A stretch of 64,000 nucleotides of DNA from Piscinibacterium candidicorallinum. GTDB taxonomy: Bacteria; Pseudomonadota; Gammaproteobacteria; Burkholderiales; Burkholderiaceae_C. Each line of letters starts with the position of its first letter. Position 1 is the first letter of the stretch. This document shows positions 7,521 through 15,278 of this stretch, one piece after another. The stretch lies in contig NZ_CP180191.1 of assembly GCF_047549485.1 (NCBI RefSeq), positions 806,001 through 870,000 on the forward strand, written 5' to 3'. The notes beneath the pieces are model-generated. The model did no database searches. It worked only from the letters and a program-made list of their open reading frames with translations, and was not told the origin of the DNA. The translations under genes and the position numbers were made by a program.

Positions 7521-7673
7521 GCTTTCCGCTTGTCCTGCCTCATTCTTGAGGCGATTTGCCTTGGAAAGGCGCATGGATGCTGGATCTGATGCTGTTTCAA
7601 ATGCAGACATCGAGCATTCATGCGCTTTTCCAGCCCAAACTGCCCGGGAAGCCTTGCCAGACAAGCGGAAAGC
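7521..7673. repeat. Full-length imperfect hairpin repeat, family 1, copy B
   Basis: An intergenic element between the peroxiredoxin gene and the SDR gene. Its ends are perfect 14-bp inverted repeats: GCTTTCCGCTTGTC at 7521-7534 and GACAAGCGGAAAGC at 7660-7673. The arms (7521-7585 and 7609-7673, 65 bp each) align without gaps as an imperfect inverted repeat, with near-identical inner ends around GCGCATGGATGCTGG/CGAGCATTCATGCGC, and enclose a 23-nt loop. Related half copies occur at 1722-1785 and 57151-57195. The element is too short to code for a transposase and looks like a MITE or REP-type sequence. Confidence 0.75.
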
Positions 7674-7700
7674 CTCTGCAGTTGTATCCCGCAGAGGCAA

Positions 7701-7735
7701 CAAAGCGGTGCCAGGTCTGCCTGGGCACCGCTTTG
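7701..7735 (-). terminator. Hairpin terminator after the peroxiredoxin gene
   Basis: CAAAGCGGTGC (7701-7711) pairs with GCACCGCTTTG (7725-7735), and the stem is extended inward by CAGG/CCTG around a short loop. It lies 15 bp beyond the peroxiredoxin stop codon on the minus strand. The following minus-strand sequence is only weakly T-rich, so termination strength is uncertain. Confidence 0.55.
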
Positions 7736-7749
7736 AACGGGCGGCTTGT

Positions 7750-8253
7750 TTACAGCTGGGTCAGCACGCTTTCGGCGGACGACACCTCGAACTTGCCCGG
7801 GGCTTCGCGGCCCAGCCAGGTCACCGTGCCGTTGTCCACGATCATGGCGTAGCGGTCGCTGCGCAGGCCCATGCCGCGCGCGGTCAGGTCCAGGGTCAGG
7901 CCCAGGGCCTGGCTGTAGGTGGCGCTGCCGTCACCCATCATGCGCACCTTTTCGCCCACCTGCTGGTCCTTGCCCCAGGCGTGCATCACGAAGGCATCGT
8001 TCACGCTCAGACACCAGACTTCATCGACGCCCTTGGCGCGCAGCGCGTCATAGTGGGCGACGTAGCCCGGCACATGCTTGGCCGAGCAGGTCGGGGTGTA
8101 GGCGCCGGGCAGGCCGAAGATCACGATCTTCTTGCCCTTGACCGCCTCTTCCACCTTGATCGGGTTGGGGCCGATGGAGCAGCCGTCCTTCTCGACCTCG
8201 AAGAATTCGTACAGGGTGCCGGCAGGCAGGGCTTGGCCAACGGAAATCGTCAT
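7750..8253 (-). CDS. Peroxiredoxin, Prx5 type
   Basis: This 167-residue cytosolic thiol peroxidase reduces hydrogen peroxide and organic hydroperoxides. The peroxidatic cysteine sits in the PGAYTPTCSAKHVPGY motif (Cys near residue 53), typical of the Prx5/AhpE-like hybrid family. A second cysteine lies in VWCLSVNDAFVMHAWGK. The C-terminal part has the GLRSDRYAMIVDNG segment normal for Prx5. It probably uses glutaredoxin or glutathione as reductant, as family members do. It is monocistronic, with a hairpin on each side. Confidence 0.93.
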   Translation of the reverse strand: MTISVGQALPAGTLYEFFEVEKDGCSIGPNPIKVEEAVKGKKIVIFGLPGAYTPTCSAKHVPGYVAHYDALRAKGVDEVWCLSVNDAFVMHAWGKDQQVGEKVRMMGDGSATYSQALGLTLDLTARGMGLRSDRYAMIVDNGTVTWLGREAPGKFEVSSAESVLTQL

Positions 8254-8311
8254 TGTTCTGGCTCCACGGGAGGTTGAAGAGGGAGCGGGGAGTGTACGAG
8301 CGCAAGCAAGT

Positions 8312-8345
8312 GGCCGCCTGTGGGGTCATCCCCCTGCAGGCGGCC
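8312..8345 (-). terminator. GC-rich hairpin between the small membrane protein gene and the peroxiredoxin gene
   Basis: GGCCGCCTG (8312-8320) pairs perfectly with CAGGCGGCC (8337-8345), with further TGGGG/CCCC pairing inside. It lies just beyond the stop codon of the minus-strand small membrane protein gene. There is no good T-run, so it may be only a weak or Rho-assisted terminator. Confidence 0.4.
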
Positions 8346-8376
8346 GCGGCGGTACGGCGGGATCAGCGGGCGGCGC

Positions 8377-8640
8377 TCAGAGCGGCGCGCCGCCCCTTCG
8401 CTTCAACCACCAGTAGGCCAGGGCCGAGACGCCACCGACCATTACCACGGTGCTGATCACGCGCAGCAGGCTGAACACCCAGGCAATGCCGATGCCCAGC
8501 GCCGCCCAGTGCCACCACTGCTGGCCATGATGGCCCAAGGTCATCTGGTTGATCACGAACAGCATCAGAACGATCAGCGGCCCGGTGACCAGAAACTTGA
8601 GGGCCTTGAGGGTCTTGTAGCCGGGGATGACGTGTTTCAT
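8377..8640 (-). CDS. Small two-span membrane protein, function unknown
   Basis: An 87-residue protein beginning MKHVIPGYKTLKALKFLV, preceded by an AAGGAG ribosome site about 8 nt upstream of the ATG at 8640. It has two hydrophobic stretches (about residues 15-33 and 42-75) and a basic tail LKRRGG, so it is probably an inner-membrane protein. Longer frames upstream lack a ribosome site and have shadow composition. I do not recognise a family. Confidence 0.6.
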   Translation of the reverse strand: MKHVIPGYKTLKALKFLVTGPLIVLMLFVINQMTLGHHGQQWWHWAALGIGIAWVFSLLRVISTVVMVGGVSALAYWWLKRRGGAPL

Positions 8641-8803
8641 GTTCTGCGCTCCTTGGTGCCAGCGGTGTGCTGATGGAGGGCAGTGTGGGCGAGTCGACCG
8701 GGGTGCGCAGCGGGGTTGCGACGGATCGGCGGCGGTGCGGCGTAAATGGCATGTGGCCGGCGTGAGTGGGAGGGCGCTTATGCGTTCCAAGGCGACGTGA
8801 AAC

Positions 8804-9478
8804 TCACGGCGTCTCCGCCCGATCGCGCGCAACCATTGCCAGATAAGCACCCATCGTGAGTGGTCCGACCAGTTTGACCATCGTGTGCACAGTGTTCTTC
8901 TGGCGGCCGAATTCGATGTCATGCCGGGTCTTGATGCGCAGGTAGCCGTTGCGTGCCCAAAAGGCCTTGCCGCGCGCGTTCCGCTCCACCACACCTAGGC
9001 GCAGCGCGGTGCTGCCCTGGCTGACGAGCCAGTCTTCCAGTGCGGTGTAGAGCTGCTGCGCCATGCCGCTGCCTTGCAGGCGGGTCGCAATCTGGAAGAA
9101 GCCGATATGGCCCACACCGCGGGCCATGAGGTCGATCACGCAGTCGATCAGACCCACGAGTTCATGCTCGCGCGCGTCAGCCGTCTTGGTAAAGGCGAGC
9201 AGGTTGTGGTGCTGGCTGAAGCTCATCTCGGCGGGCGGGTGGTGATCGAAGAACTCGGCGAGGTAGGTGTCGCGGTCCGGCAGGCCGCCGCCCACCATCC
9301 GCTCATACTCGGGGTTGGCCTGGGCAAAGGCCCAGATGGCGTCGGCGTCGCGCCGCCGGGCGGGGCGCACGAGCAGGTGGCTGGTCTGGAACACCGCCTG
9401 CGTGTCGACGCTGACCGTGTCGGTGGCGTAGTTGCTGGTGGCGTACAGCACTTCGGCGGGGGTGACAGGTTGGCTCAT
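8804..9478 (-). CDS. GNAT-family N-acetyltransferase
   Basis: A 224-residue protein. The GNAT core runs from VRPARRRDADAIWAFAQ (about residue 38) through an acetyl-CoA binding segment around QIATRLQGSGMAQQLYTALEDWL and the closing RLGVVERNARGKAFWARNGY, which is typical of the last GNAT motif. Substrate unknown. The ATG at 9478 (MSQPVTPAEV) was preferred over an in-frame start at 9595, which would overlap the ychF start. It is divergent from ychF with 116 bp between them. Confidence 0.8.
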   Translation of the reverse strand: MSQPVTPAEVLYATSNYATDTVSVDTQAVFQTSHLLVRPARRRDADAIWAFAQANPEYERMVGGGLPDRDTYLAEFFDHHPPAEMSFSQHHNLLAFTKTADAREHELVGLIDCVIDLMARGVGHIGFFQIATRLQGSGMAQQLYTALEDWLVSQGSTALRLGVVERNARGKAFWARNGYLRIKTRHDIEFGRQKNTVHTMVKLVGPLTMGAYLAMVARDRAETP

Positions 9479-9594
9479 GGCTGAAAAGTACAATCGCGGC
9501 CTTTCCAGCGCACGCCGTTTCGTCTGACGGTGGCGCGGTCTCGTCGGCCCGCAGCCTGCGCTGCGCGGCACGCTCTCCCGAAAGCCTGATCCCA

Positions 9595-10689
9595 ATGAGC
9601 CTCAAGTGCGGCATCGTCGGCCTGCCCAACGTCGGCAAGTCCACCCTCTTTAACGCCCTGACCAAGGCCGGTATCCCGGCCGAGAACTTCCCGTTCTGCA
9701 CCATCGAACCCAACGTGGGCATGGTCGAGGTGCCGGACCCGCGCCTCGCGCAGCTGGCCGAGATCGTCAAGCCGCAGAAGATCGTGCCGGCGGTGACGGA
9801 GTTTGTGGACATTGCGGGCCTGGTAGCCGGTGCCAGCAAGGGCGAAGGCCTGGGCAACCAGTTCCTGAGCCACATCCGCGAGACCGATGCGATCGTGAAC
9901 GTGGTGCGCTGCTTTGATGACCCGAACGTCATTCACGTGGCGGGCAAGGTGGACCCGATTGCCGATATCGAAGTCATCCAGACCGAACTCGCGCTGGCCG
10001 ATTTGGCCACGGTGGAAAAGCAGCTGGCCAAGAACCAGAAGCTGGCCAAGTCGGGCGGTGACAAGGAGGCCAAGCGCCTGGTCGATGCGCTCGAGAAGAT
10101 CCTCCCCGCACTGAACGAAGCCCGACCGGTGCGCAGCGTGGACCTGTATCCGGAAGAAAAGGACGTCCTCAAGCCCCTGTGCCTGATCACCGCCAAGCCG
10201 GCCATGTATGTGGGCAACGTGCTCGAAGACGGCTTCGAGAACAACCCGCACCTGGACCGGCTGCGCGAATACGCGGCCAAGGAAGGCGCACCGGTGGTCG
10301 CTGTCTGCGCCAAGATCGAAAGCGAAATTGCCGATCTGGACGACGCCGACAAGGCCGACTTCCTCAAGGACCTCGGCATGGACGAGCCCGGCCTGAACCG
10401 CGTGATCCGCGCCGGTTTCAAGCTGCTGGGCCTGCAGACCTACTTCACCGCCGGGGTGAAGGAGGTGCGCGCCTGGACGGTGCCCGTGGGTGCCACCGCA
10501 CCGCAGGCCGCCGGGGTGATCCACACCGACTTCGAGCGCGGCTTCATCCGCGCCCAGACCATCGCCTTCGAGGACTACATCACCTACAAGGGTGAGACGG
10601 GCGCCAAGGAAGCGGGCAAGATGCGCGCCGAAGGCAAGGAGTACATCGTCAAGGACGGCGACGTGCTCAACTTCCTGTTCAACGTCTGA
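9595..10689 (+). CDS. ychF: Redox-regulated ribosome-binding ATPase YchF
   Basis: This 364-residue OBG-family P-loop protein hydrolyses ATP rather than GTP and binds ribosomes. Visible motifs are GLPNVGKSTLFNAL (Walker A, residues 8-21), the switch region FPFCTIEPNVG, DIAGLVAGASKGEGLGNQFL and the C-terminal TGS-like domain ending EYIVKDGDVLNFLFNV. Length and ends match the family exactly. The next gene starts 16 bp after its stop. Confidence 0.98.
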   Translation: MSLKCGIVGLPNVGKSTLFNALTKAGIPAENFPFCTIEPNVGMVEVPDPRLAQLAEIVKPQKIVPAVTEFVDIAGLVAGASKGEGLGNQFLSHIRETDAIVNVVRCFDDPNVIHVAGKVDPIADIEVIQTELALADLATVEKQLAKNQKLAKSGGDKEAKRLVDALEKILPALNEARPVRSVDLYPEEKDVLKPLCLITAKPAMYVGNVLEDGFENNPHLDRLREYAAKEGAPVVAVCAKIESEIADLDDADKADFLKDLGMDEPGLNRVIRAGFKLLGLQTYFTAGVKEVRAWTVPVGATAPQAAGVIHTDFERGFIRAQTIAFEDYITYKGETGAKEAGKMRAEGKEYIVKDGDVLNFLFNV

Positions 10690-10705
10690 TATCTCTCACC
10701 GTCCC

Positions 10706-11260
10706 ATGAGCGCAAATCCTCCTGTCGGCCAAGAAAAGCGCGGTTCCGGCTTTCTCAAGGGCTTCATCATCTTCCTGCTGGTGCTGGTTCTGCTGGGCGC
10801 GGCCTACTTTGCCGTGGTGCTGAACTGGAACTATTCGGACGGCGAGCGTGCCGGCTGGGTGCAGAAGTTCAGCCGCAAGGGCTGGGTGTGCAAGACCTGG
10901 GAAGGCGAGCTGGCGCTGGTCACCATGCCGGGCGCCGTACCTGAGAAGTTCAACTTCACGGTCTGGGACGACGCCGTTGCGCAGGACATCAATCGCCTCA
11001 TGGGCAAGCGCGTGAACCTGCATTACGAGCAGAAGGTCGGCCTGCCCGGCTCCTGCTTCGGTGAGACGCGCTACTACGTGACCAAGGTGACGGCGGTGGA
11101 CGAGTTCAATCTTGCGCCCGGCGTGGTGGTGCCGCAGCTGCCTGTGCCTGCCGTGCCGGCTCCCGCGCAACCCGCCGCGCCTCAGCCAGCGCCCCAGGCC
11201 GTGCCGCAGCCTTCACAGGCCCCGACCGCGCCCGCAACCCAGCCGCCGGCAACGCGCTGA
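10706..11260 (+). CDS. Membrane-anchored conserved protein, unknown function
   Basis: A 184-residue protein with one N-terminal membrane anchor (about residues 17-38). A conserved domain follows: NYSDGERAGWVQKFSRKGWVCKTWEGEL, FNFTVWDDAVAQDINRLMGKRVNLHYEQ and SCFGETRYYVTKV. The tail (about residues 133-184) is Pro/Ala/Gln-rich and probably disordered. The domain recurs in betaproteobacteria without an experimental function that I can name. It is probably co-transcribed with ychF. The ATG at 10706 fits the anchor; longer frames overlap ychF. Confidence 0.7.
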   Translation: MSANPPVGQEKRGSGFLKGFIIFLLVLVLLGAAYFAVVLNWNYSDGERAGWVQKFSRKGWVCKTWEGELALVTMPGAVPEKFNFTVWDDAVAQDINRLMGKRVNLHYEQKVGLPGSCFGETRYYVTKVTAVDEFNLAPGVVVPQLPVPAVPAPAQPAAPQPAPQAVPQPSQAPTAPATQPPATR

Positions 11261-11297
11261 ACCGCCGAATCCGCTCGCCCGGCGCCTGGAGGCATCG

Positions 11298-12140
11298 ATG
11301 ACAGCAGTCACAGTCACTGCGCTCCACGTGTATCCCGTCAAGGGCTGCGCAGGGACATCGCTGACGGATGCCGTGGCCGGGCAGGCAGGGCTCGAGCATG
11401 ACCGCGGCTATATGGTGGTGGATGCCGCAAGTGGACGCTTCATCACGCAGCGCACCTTGCCAGCCATGGCGCTGATTCGCCCAACCGTCACCGCGCAGGG
11501 TCTGCGCTTGTCGCGCACCGGTCAGTCGGATCTGGATCTGGACGCCAGCCTGGCAGTGCAGACGCGTCGCGTGACGGTCTGGCGCGACACCTTGGATGCA
11601 CTCGACTGCGGCGATGAGGCGGCCGCATGGGTCACATCTGCACTGGGTCGCGCTTCACAGCCGCTGCGTCTGGTGAAGTTTTCGCCCGAGGCGCGTCGTC
11701 TGCGCGTGATTGAAGGCCGTGACCCAGTGGCCTACCTCTTTGCCGACGGCTACCCGCTGCTCGTGGTCGGGCAAGCGAGCCTGGATGACTTGAATCAGCG
11801 CATTGCCGCGCGCGGCTTGCCGCCGGTGCCGATGAACCGCTTCCGGCCGAATGTCGTCATCGGCGGACTGGAGGCCTGGGAAGAAGACCATGTGGACACG
11901 CTGCAGTTTGGCGGCGTGGAGCTCAAGCTGGTCGCGCCCTGCTCGCGCTGCGAAGTGCCGAATGTGGAACAGACCACCGGTGAGTCGATGATCGAACCGA
12001 TGCGCACGCTCGCGACCTTCCGCGCGCTGGCCAGCCAGCAAGGCGAGGTCTGCGTCGGGATGAATGCGATCGTCAGTGAAGGCGCAGGCGGTGTGCTGCG
12101 CGTCGGTCAGGCGGGCGAGGCGGCCTTCGCGTTCGACTGA
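11298..12140 (+). CDS. MOSC domain protein
   Basis: A 280-residue protein. Residues about 1-120 form the MOSC N-terminal beta barrel (LHVYPVKGCAGTSL, DRGYMVVDAASGRFITQR). Residues about 130-270 form the MOSC domain, with MNRFRPNVVIGG and the conserved cysteine in APCSRCEVPNVEQTTGE. Relatives bind the molybdenum cofactor and reduce N-hydroxylated substrates (YcbX/mARC group), which is the likely role here. The ATG at 11298 follows a GGAGGCATCG ribosome site. Its 3' end overlaps the convergent ferredoxin gene by 34 bp. Confidence 0.85.
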   Translation: MTAVTVTALHVYPVKGCAGTSLTDAVAGQAGLEHDRGYMVVDAASGRFITQRTLPAMALIRPTVTAQGLRLSRTGQSDLDLDASLAVQTRRVTVWRDTLDALDCGDEAAAWVTSALGRASQPLRLVKFSPEARRLRVIEGRDPVAYLFADGYPLLVVGQASLDDLNQRIAARGLPPVPMNRFRPNVVIGGLEAWEEDHVDTLQFGGVELKLVAPCSRCEVPNVEQTTGESMIEPMRTLATFRALASQQGEVCVGMNAIVSEGAGGVLRVGQAGEAAFAFD

Positions 12141-12430
12141 TCCGATTCAGCGGTGGCAGATGCTGCCGCGATGGCCGCGTCGAACTTGCCCGTGAGCTGC
12201 CGGTACTTGGCCATGAGATCGTCCTTGCTCTCCTGCCACTCCGGATTCACCAGAATGCACTCGACCGGGCACACCTCCACGCACTGCGGCGTGCTGAAGT
12301 GGCCAACGCACTCCGTGCATTTGCCCGGCTCGATCTCGTAGATCTCCGTGCCCATGTAGATCGCTTCGTTCGGGCACTCCGGCTCACAAACGTCGCAATT
12401 AATACACTGGTCGGTAATCAGCAGCGCCAC
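12107..12430 (-). CDS. YfhL-type dicluster [4Fe-4S] ferredoxin
   Basis: A 107-residue ferredoxin. Two cluster-binding blocks are visible: CINCDVCEPECP (about residues 9-20) and CTECVGHFSTPQCVEVCPVEC (about residues 38-58), the latter with the insertion typical of the Alvin/YfhL ferredoxins. A charged Ala-rich tail follows. The start is a GTG at 12430, five bases after the coaD stop codon, so it is co-transcribed with coaD as in many Burkholderiales. It is an electron carrier in the cytosol; partners cannot be told from the sequence. Confidence 0.88.
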   Translation of the reverse strand: MALLITDQCINCDVCEPECPNEAIYMGTEIYEIEPGKCTECVGHFSTPQCVEVCPVECILVNPEWQESKDDLMAKYRQLTGKFDAAIAAASATAESDQSNAKAASPA

Positions 12431-12434
12431 AGCC

Positions 12435-12935
12435 TCAAGCCTCCGGCGGGCTGGCGCCCATCTGCTGCACCTTGGTTTTGAGCCAGCGCTCGACCTCGGG
12501 GAAGACGAACTGGCCCACGTCGCCGCCCATGAGCGCAATTTCGCGCACCATGGTGCCGCTGATGAACTGGTATTGCTCGGACGGCGTCAGAAAGATGGTT
12601 TCCACACCGGGCATCAGCGCGCGGTTCATGCCGGCCATCTGGAACTCGAACTCGAAGTCGCCCACCGCGCGCAGGCCGCGCACGATCACGCGGCCGCCCT
12701 CGGCGCGCACGAAGTCCTTGAGCAGGCCGGAGAAGCCCTTCACCGTCACATTCGGGTAGTGCCCGAGCACCTCGCGGGCCAGCTCGATGCGCTCGCCCTG
12801 GGAGAACAGCGGCCGCTTGGAGCGGCTGTCCGCCACGCCCACGATCAACTGCGGAAACATGTTCGCCGCTCGGCGCACGAGATCCTCGTGGCCGCGAGTC
12901 AGCGGGTCGAACGTGCCGGGATAGATGGCAATCAT
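12435..12935 (-). CDS. coaD: Pantetheine-phosphate adenylyltransferase
   Basis: This 166-residue enzyme transfers AMP from ATP to 4'-phosphopantetheine, the penultimate step of coenzyme A synthesis. Motifs are AIYPGTFDPLTRGHEDL (nucleotide-binding TxGH, residues 3-19), SRSKRPLFSQGERIELA, IVRGLRAVGDFEFEFQMAGMN and the C-terminal YQFISGTMVREIALMGGDV. The ATG at 12935 matches the family N-terminus; an upstream in-frame start would add 18 unrelated residues. CoaE for the last CoA step is also in this window at 59280-59885. Confidence 0.97.
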   Translation of the reverse strand: MIAIYPGTFDPLTRGHEDLVRRAANMFPQLIVGVADSRSKRPLFSQGERIELAREVLGHYPNVTVKGFSGLLKDFVRAEGGRVIVRGLRAVGDFEFEFQMAGMNRALMPGVETIFLTPSEQYQFISGTMVREIALMGGDVGQFVFPEVERWLKTKVQQMGASPPEA

Positions 12936-13035
12936 GGATGGCGGCCCCTGCGGGTGAGCGATGCGGGTTGAATCGGGAGCGGCGCGCAAGCGCCGCCAAC
13001 AACCGGTGCGCAGCTCTTATGGTGCGCTGCCACAA

Positions 13036-13713
13036 TTATTGCGGCATTTTGACAGGTGCAACACCTGCATCTTGTGCGGGCTTCGGCTCCAGTCTGAGCA
13101 GGGCAAAGTGCACTTGCCCGGCCCTGTCGGTACGCAGCACTGTCCAGCCGGTGTCCGGCGCAGGCTCGATGGGGACGCGGTCTTCCACATAGACCAATGC
13201 ATCCTCGGCCAGCACGCGGGGCAGGGCGGCCAGCACCGCGGGCAGCAGGCCGGCGTCGTAGGGGGGGTCGATGAAGGCCAGGTCGATGCTCACCGCCGGC
13301 AGGCCGCGCAGCAGCGCCAGGGCATCGGCTTGCAGCAGCTGCACCTGGTCCTGCGCCTTGAGCTTGGTGATGCTGGCGGAGAGCGCCGTGACGGCAGCGC
13401 GCTGCTGCTCGATCAGCGTGACCTTTGCAGCGCCGCGGCTGGCCGCTTCCAGGCCAAGTGCTCCGGTGCCGGCGAACAGATCCAGCACTCGCGCGCCGTC
13501 CAGGCTGCCGCGCAGGTGCTTGATCCAGTTGAAGACGGTCTCGCGCACGCGGTCCGGCGTGGGCCGCAGGCCCGGCAGATCCACTACGGCCAGCGGCGTG
13601 CGCTTCCATTGCCCGCCGATGATGCGCACCGCGTGCGGGGCGTGGCGGGTGCTGGCAGATTTTGGCGCCCCGCCGGCGGGGGCTTTGGGCGGACGGGTGG
13701 GTGCGCGAACCAT
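13036..13713 (-). CDS. rsmD: 16S rRNA (guanine(966)-N(2))-methyltransferase RsmD
   Basis: A 225-residue SAM-dependent methyltransferase modifying G966 of 16S rRNA. After a basic N-terminal extension the family sequence starts at VRIIGGQWKRTPL (about residue 29), followed by RPTPDRVRETVFNWI, the SAM-binding VLDLFAGTGALGLEAASRGA (about residues 76-95) and the catalytic DPPY (near residue 150). It is divergent from ftsY, as is usual in betaproteobacteria, with 203 bp between the starts. CoaD lies immediately downstream. Confidence 0.95.
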   Translation of the reverse strand: MVRAPTRPPKAPAGGAPKSASTRHAPHAVRIIGGQWKRTPLAVVDLPGLRPTPDRVRETVFNWIKHLRGSLDGARVLDLFAGTGALGLEAASRGAAKVTLIEQQRAAVTALSASITKLKAQDQVQLLQADALALLRGLPAVSIDLAFIDPPYDAGLLPAVLAALPRVLAEDALVYVEDRVPIEPAPDTGWTVLRTDRAGQVHFALLRLEPKPAQDAGVAPVKMPQ

Positions 13714-13916
13714 GGGACGCGCAGTTTAGGTGCGCACCCGTGCGGGCGGCAGCGGGCGCGCTGCGTCCGACGAGGACAGCCGGCAACCACAGCCGCCCGC
13801 CTAAACTGACGGCCGTTCTGACTGCCCGGCCCACAGCCGATTGCGGCAGCGCTTGCCCTCAGACCTTGCCCCTAGACCTCGCTGCCGGACGCGTTCGGCA
13901 GACCTCGGCGCCCCAT

Positions 13917-15017
13917 ATGTTCAGCTTCTTCCGCAAGAAATCCCCGCCGCCTGCCGTTCAGCCGCAAGTCGTCGAGTCCCAGGCCATTGCGCCTCAGACC
14001 GCCGAAGCGCCGGCCACCGAGCCGGTGAGCGCACCCGCCGCTGTGGCCGCGCCCGCGCCTGCAGCGAACGCCGCGCCGGCGGAAGCACCCGCCACCGAAG
14101 CCGCCGAGAAGAAAAGCTGGCTCGCGCGTCTGAAGCAGGGTTTGTCGCGCACCGGCAGCAGCATTGCCGGCGTGTTCGGTTACGTGAAGGTGGACGAGGC
14201 GCTGTTCGAGCAGCTTGAAGACGCGCTGCTCATGGCCGACTGCGGCGTGACGGCCACCCAGAAAATCCTGGCGGGCTTGCGCGCCCGCGTGAAGAGCGAG
14301 CGCATCGAGGATGCCGCCGCCGTGCGCACTGCGTTGGCGAAGGTGCTGGCAGATCACCTGCGGGCGCTGGAGCGGACCCCGCAGGTGCCTGCGGCGGCCG
14401 ACGAGAAACCCTGGGTGGTCATGATTGCGGGTGTGAATGGCGCGGGCAAGACCACCAGCATTGGCAAGATCACGCACCACTTGAGCGAGGGTGGGCACAG
14501 CGTGCTGCTGGCCGCGGCCGACACCTTTCGCGCTGCGGCGCGCGAGCAACTGGCCGTGTGGGGCAACCGCAACCAGGTCAGCGTGGTGAGTCAGGAGGGC
14601 GCAGACCCTGGCGCGGTGGTGTTTGACGCGGTGCAGAGCGCGCGCGCCAAGGGCATTGACGTGGTGATTGCCGACACCGCCGGCCGCCTGCCCACCCAGC
14701 TGCACCTGATGGAAGAACTGAAGAAGATCGCCCGCGTCTGCGGCAAGGCGCTGGACGGCGCGCCGCACGAACGCTGGCTGGTGATCGACGGCAACACCGG
14801 CCAGAACGCCGTGGCGCAGGTCAAGGCCTTCAACGAGGCGTTGCAGCTCACCGGCCTGATCGTCACCAAGCTGGACGGCACGGCCAAGGGCGGCGTGCTG
14901 GCGGCGATCGCCTCGACCTGCCCGGTGCCGGTGCTCTTCATCGGCGTGGGCGAGCAACTGCAGGATCTGCAGCCCTTCTCGGCCGAGGAGTTTGCCGGGG
15001 CGCTGACGGGTGCTTGA
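13917..15017 (+). CDS. ftsY: Signal recognition particle receptor FtsY
   Basis: A 366-residue SRP-family GTPase that docks SRP-ribosome complexes at the inner membrane. An Ala/Pro-rich acidic N-terminal region (residues about 10-65) precedes the NG domain. Motifs are GVNGAGKTTSIGKI (G1), AADTFRAAAREQL, DTAGRLPTQLHLMEEL (G3), TKLDGTAKGG (G4) and VLFIGVGEQLQDLQPF at the end. The ATG at 13917 gives the typical MFSFFRKK start. Repeat family 2 begins directly after, and partly overlaps, the stop codon region. Confidence 0.97.
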   Translation: MFSFFRKKSPPPAVQPQVVESQAIAPQTAEAPATEPVSAPAAVAAPAPAANAAPAEAPATEAAEKKSWLARLKQGLSRTGSSIAGVFGYVKVDEALFEQLEDALLMADCGVTATQKILAGLRARVKSERIEDAAAVRTALAKVLADHLRALERTPQVPAAADEKPWVVMIAGVNGAGKTTSIGKITHHLSEGGHSVLLAAADTFRAAAREQLAVWGNRNQVSVVSQEGADPGAVVFDAVQSARAKGIDVVIADTAGRLPTQLHLMEELKKIARVCGKALDGAPHERWLVIDGNTGQNAVAQVKAFNEALQLTGLIVTKLDGTAKGGVLAAIASTCPVPVLFIGVGEQLQDLQPFSAEEFAGALTGA

Positions 15018-15024
15018 TTCGTTT

Positions 15025-15124
15025 ATTTTCGGACAGGTTTTCAGGATCTGAAGATAGTCCTGAAACCTTCATCCAGTAAGCGGAAAGTCGCCTTTTGTTT
15101 TTGCAAAAAAGACAATAATCGGCC
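15025..15124 (+). repeat. Dispersed ~100-bp intergenic element, family 2, copy 1
   Basis: The layout is ATTTTCGGAC (15025-15034), 45 nt, GCGGAAAG (15080-15087), 30 nt, ATCGGCC (15118-15124). The same order and the same 45-nt spacing occur at 20520, 28599 and 54779. The sequence just before it, GTGCTTGATTCG, is also shared with the 28.6-kb copy and here includes the ftsY stop codon. The region is visibly more A+T-rich than its surroundings. Confidence 0.65.
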
Positions 15125-15278
15125 AAATCAAACACGCACCTCGGTTTTGCTGCACCCCCTGTGGCTTGTGACTGACGGCGCGCGGTCTCCTCGACCCGCA
15201 AGGCTTGAGCCGCCTGCACCGCAGCCATAGCATCGCCCGACCGGCCGACGATGAGCCGGACGTTCACAGGAGACGCTC

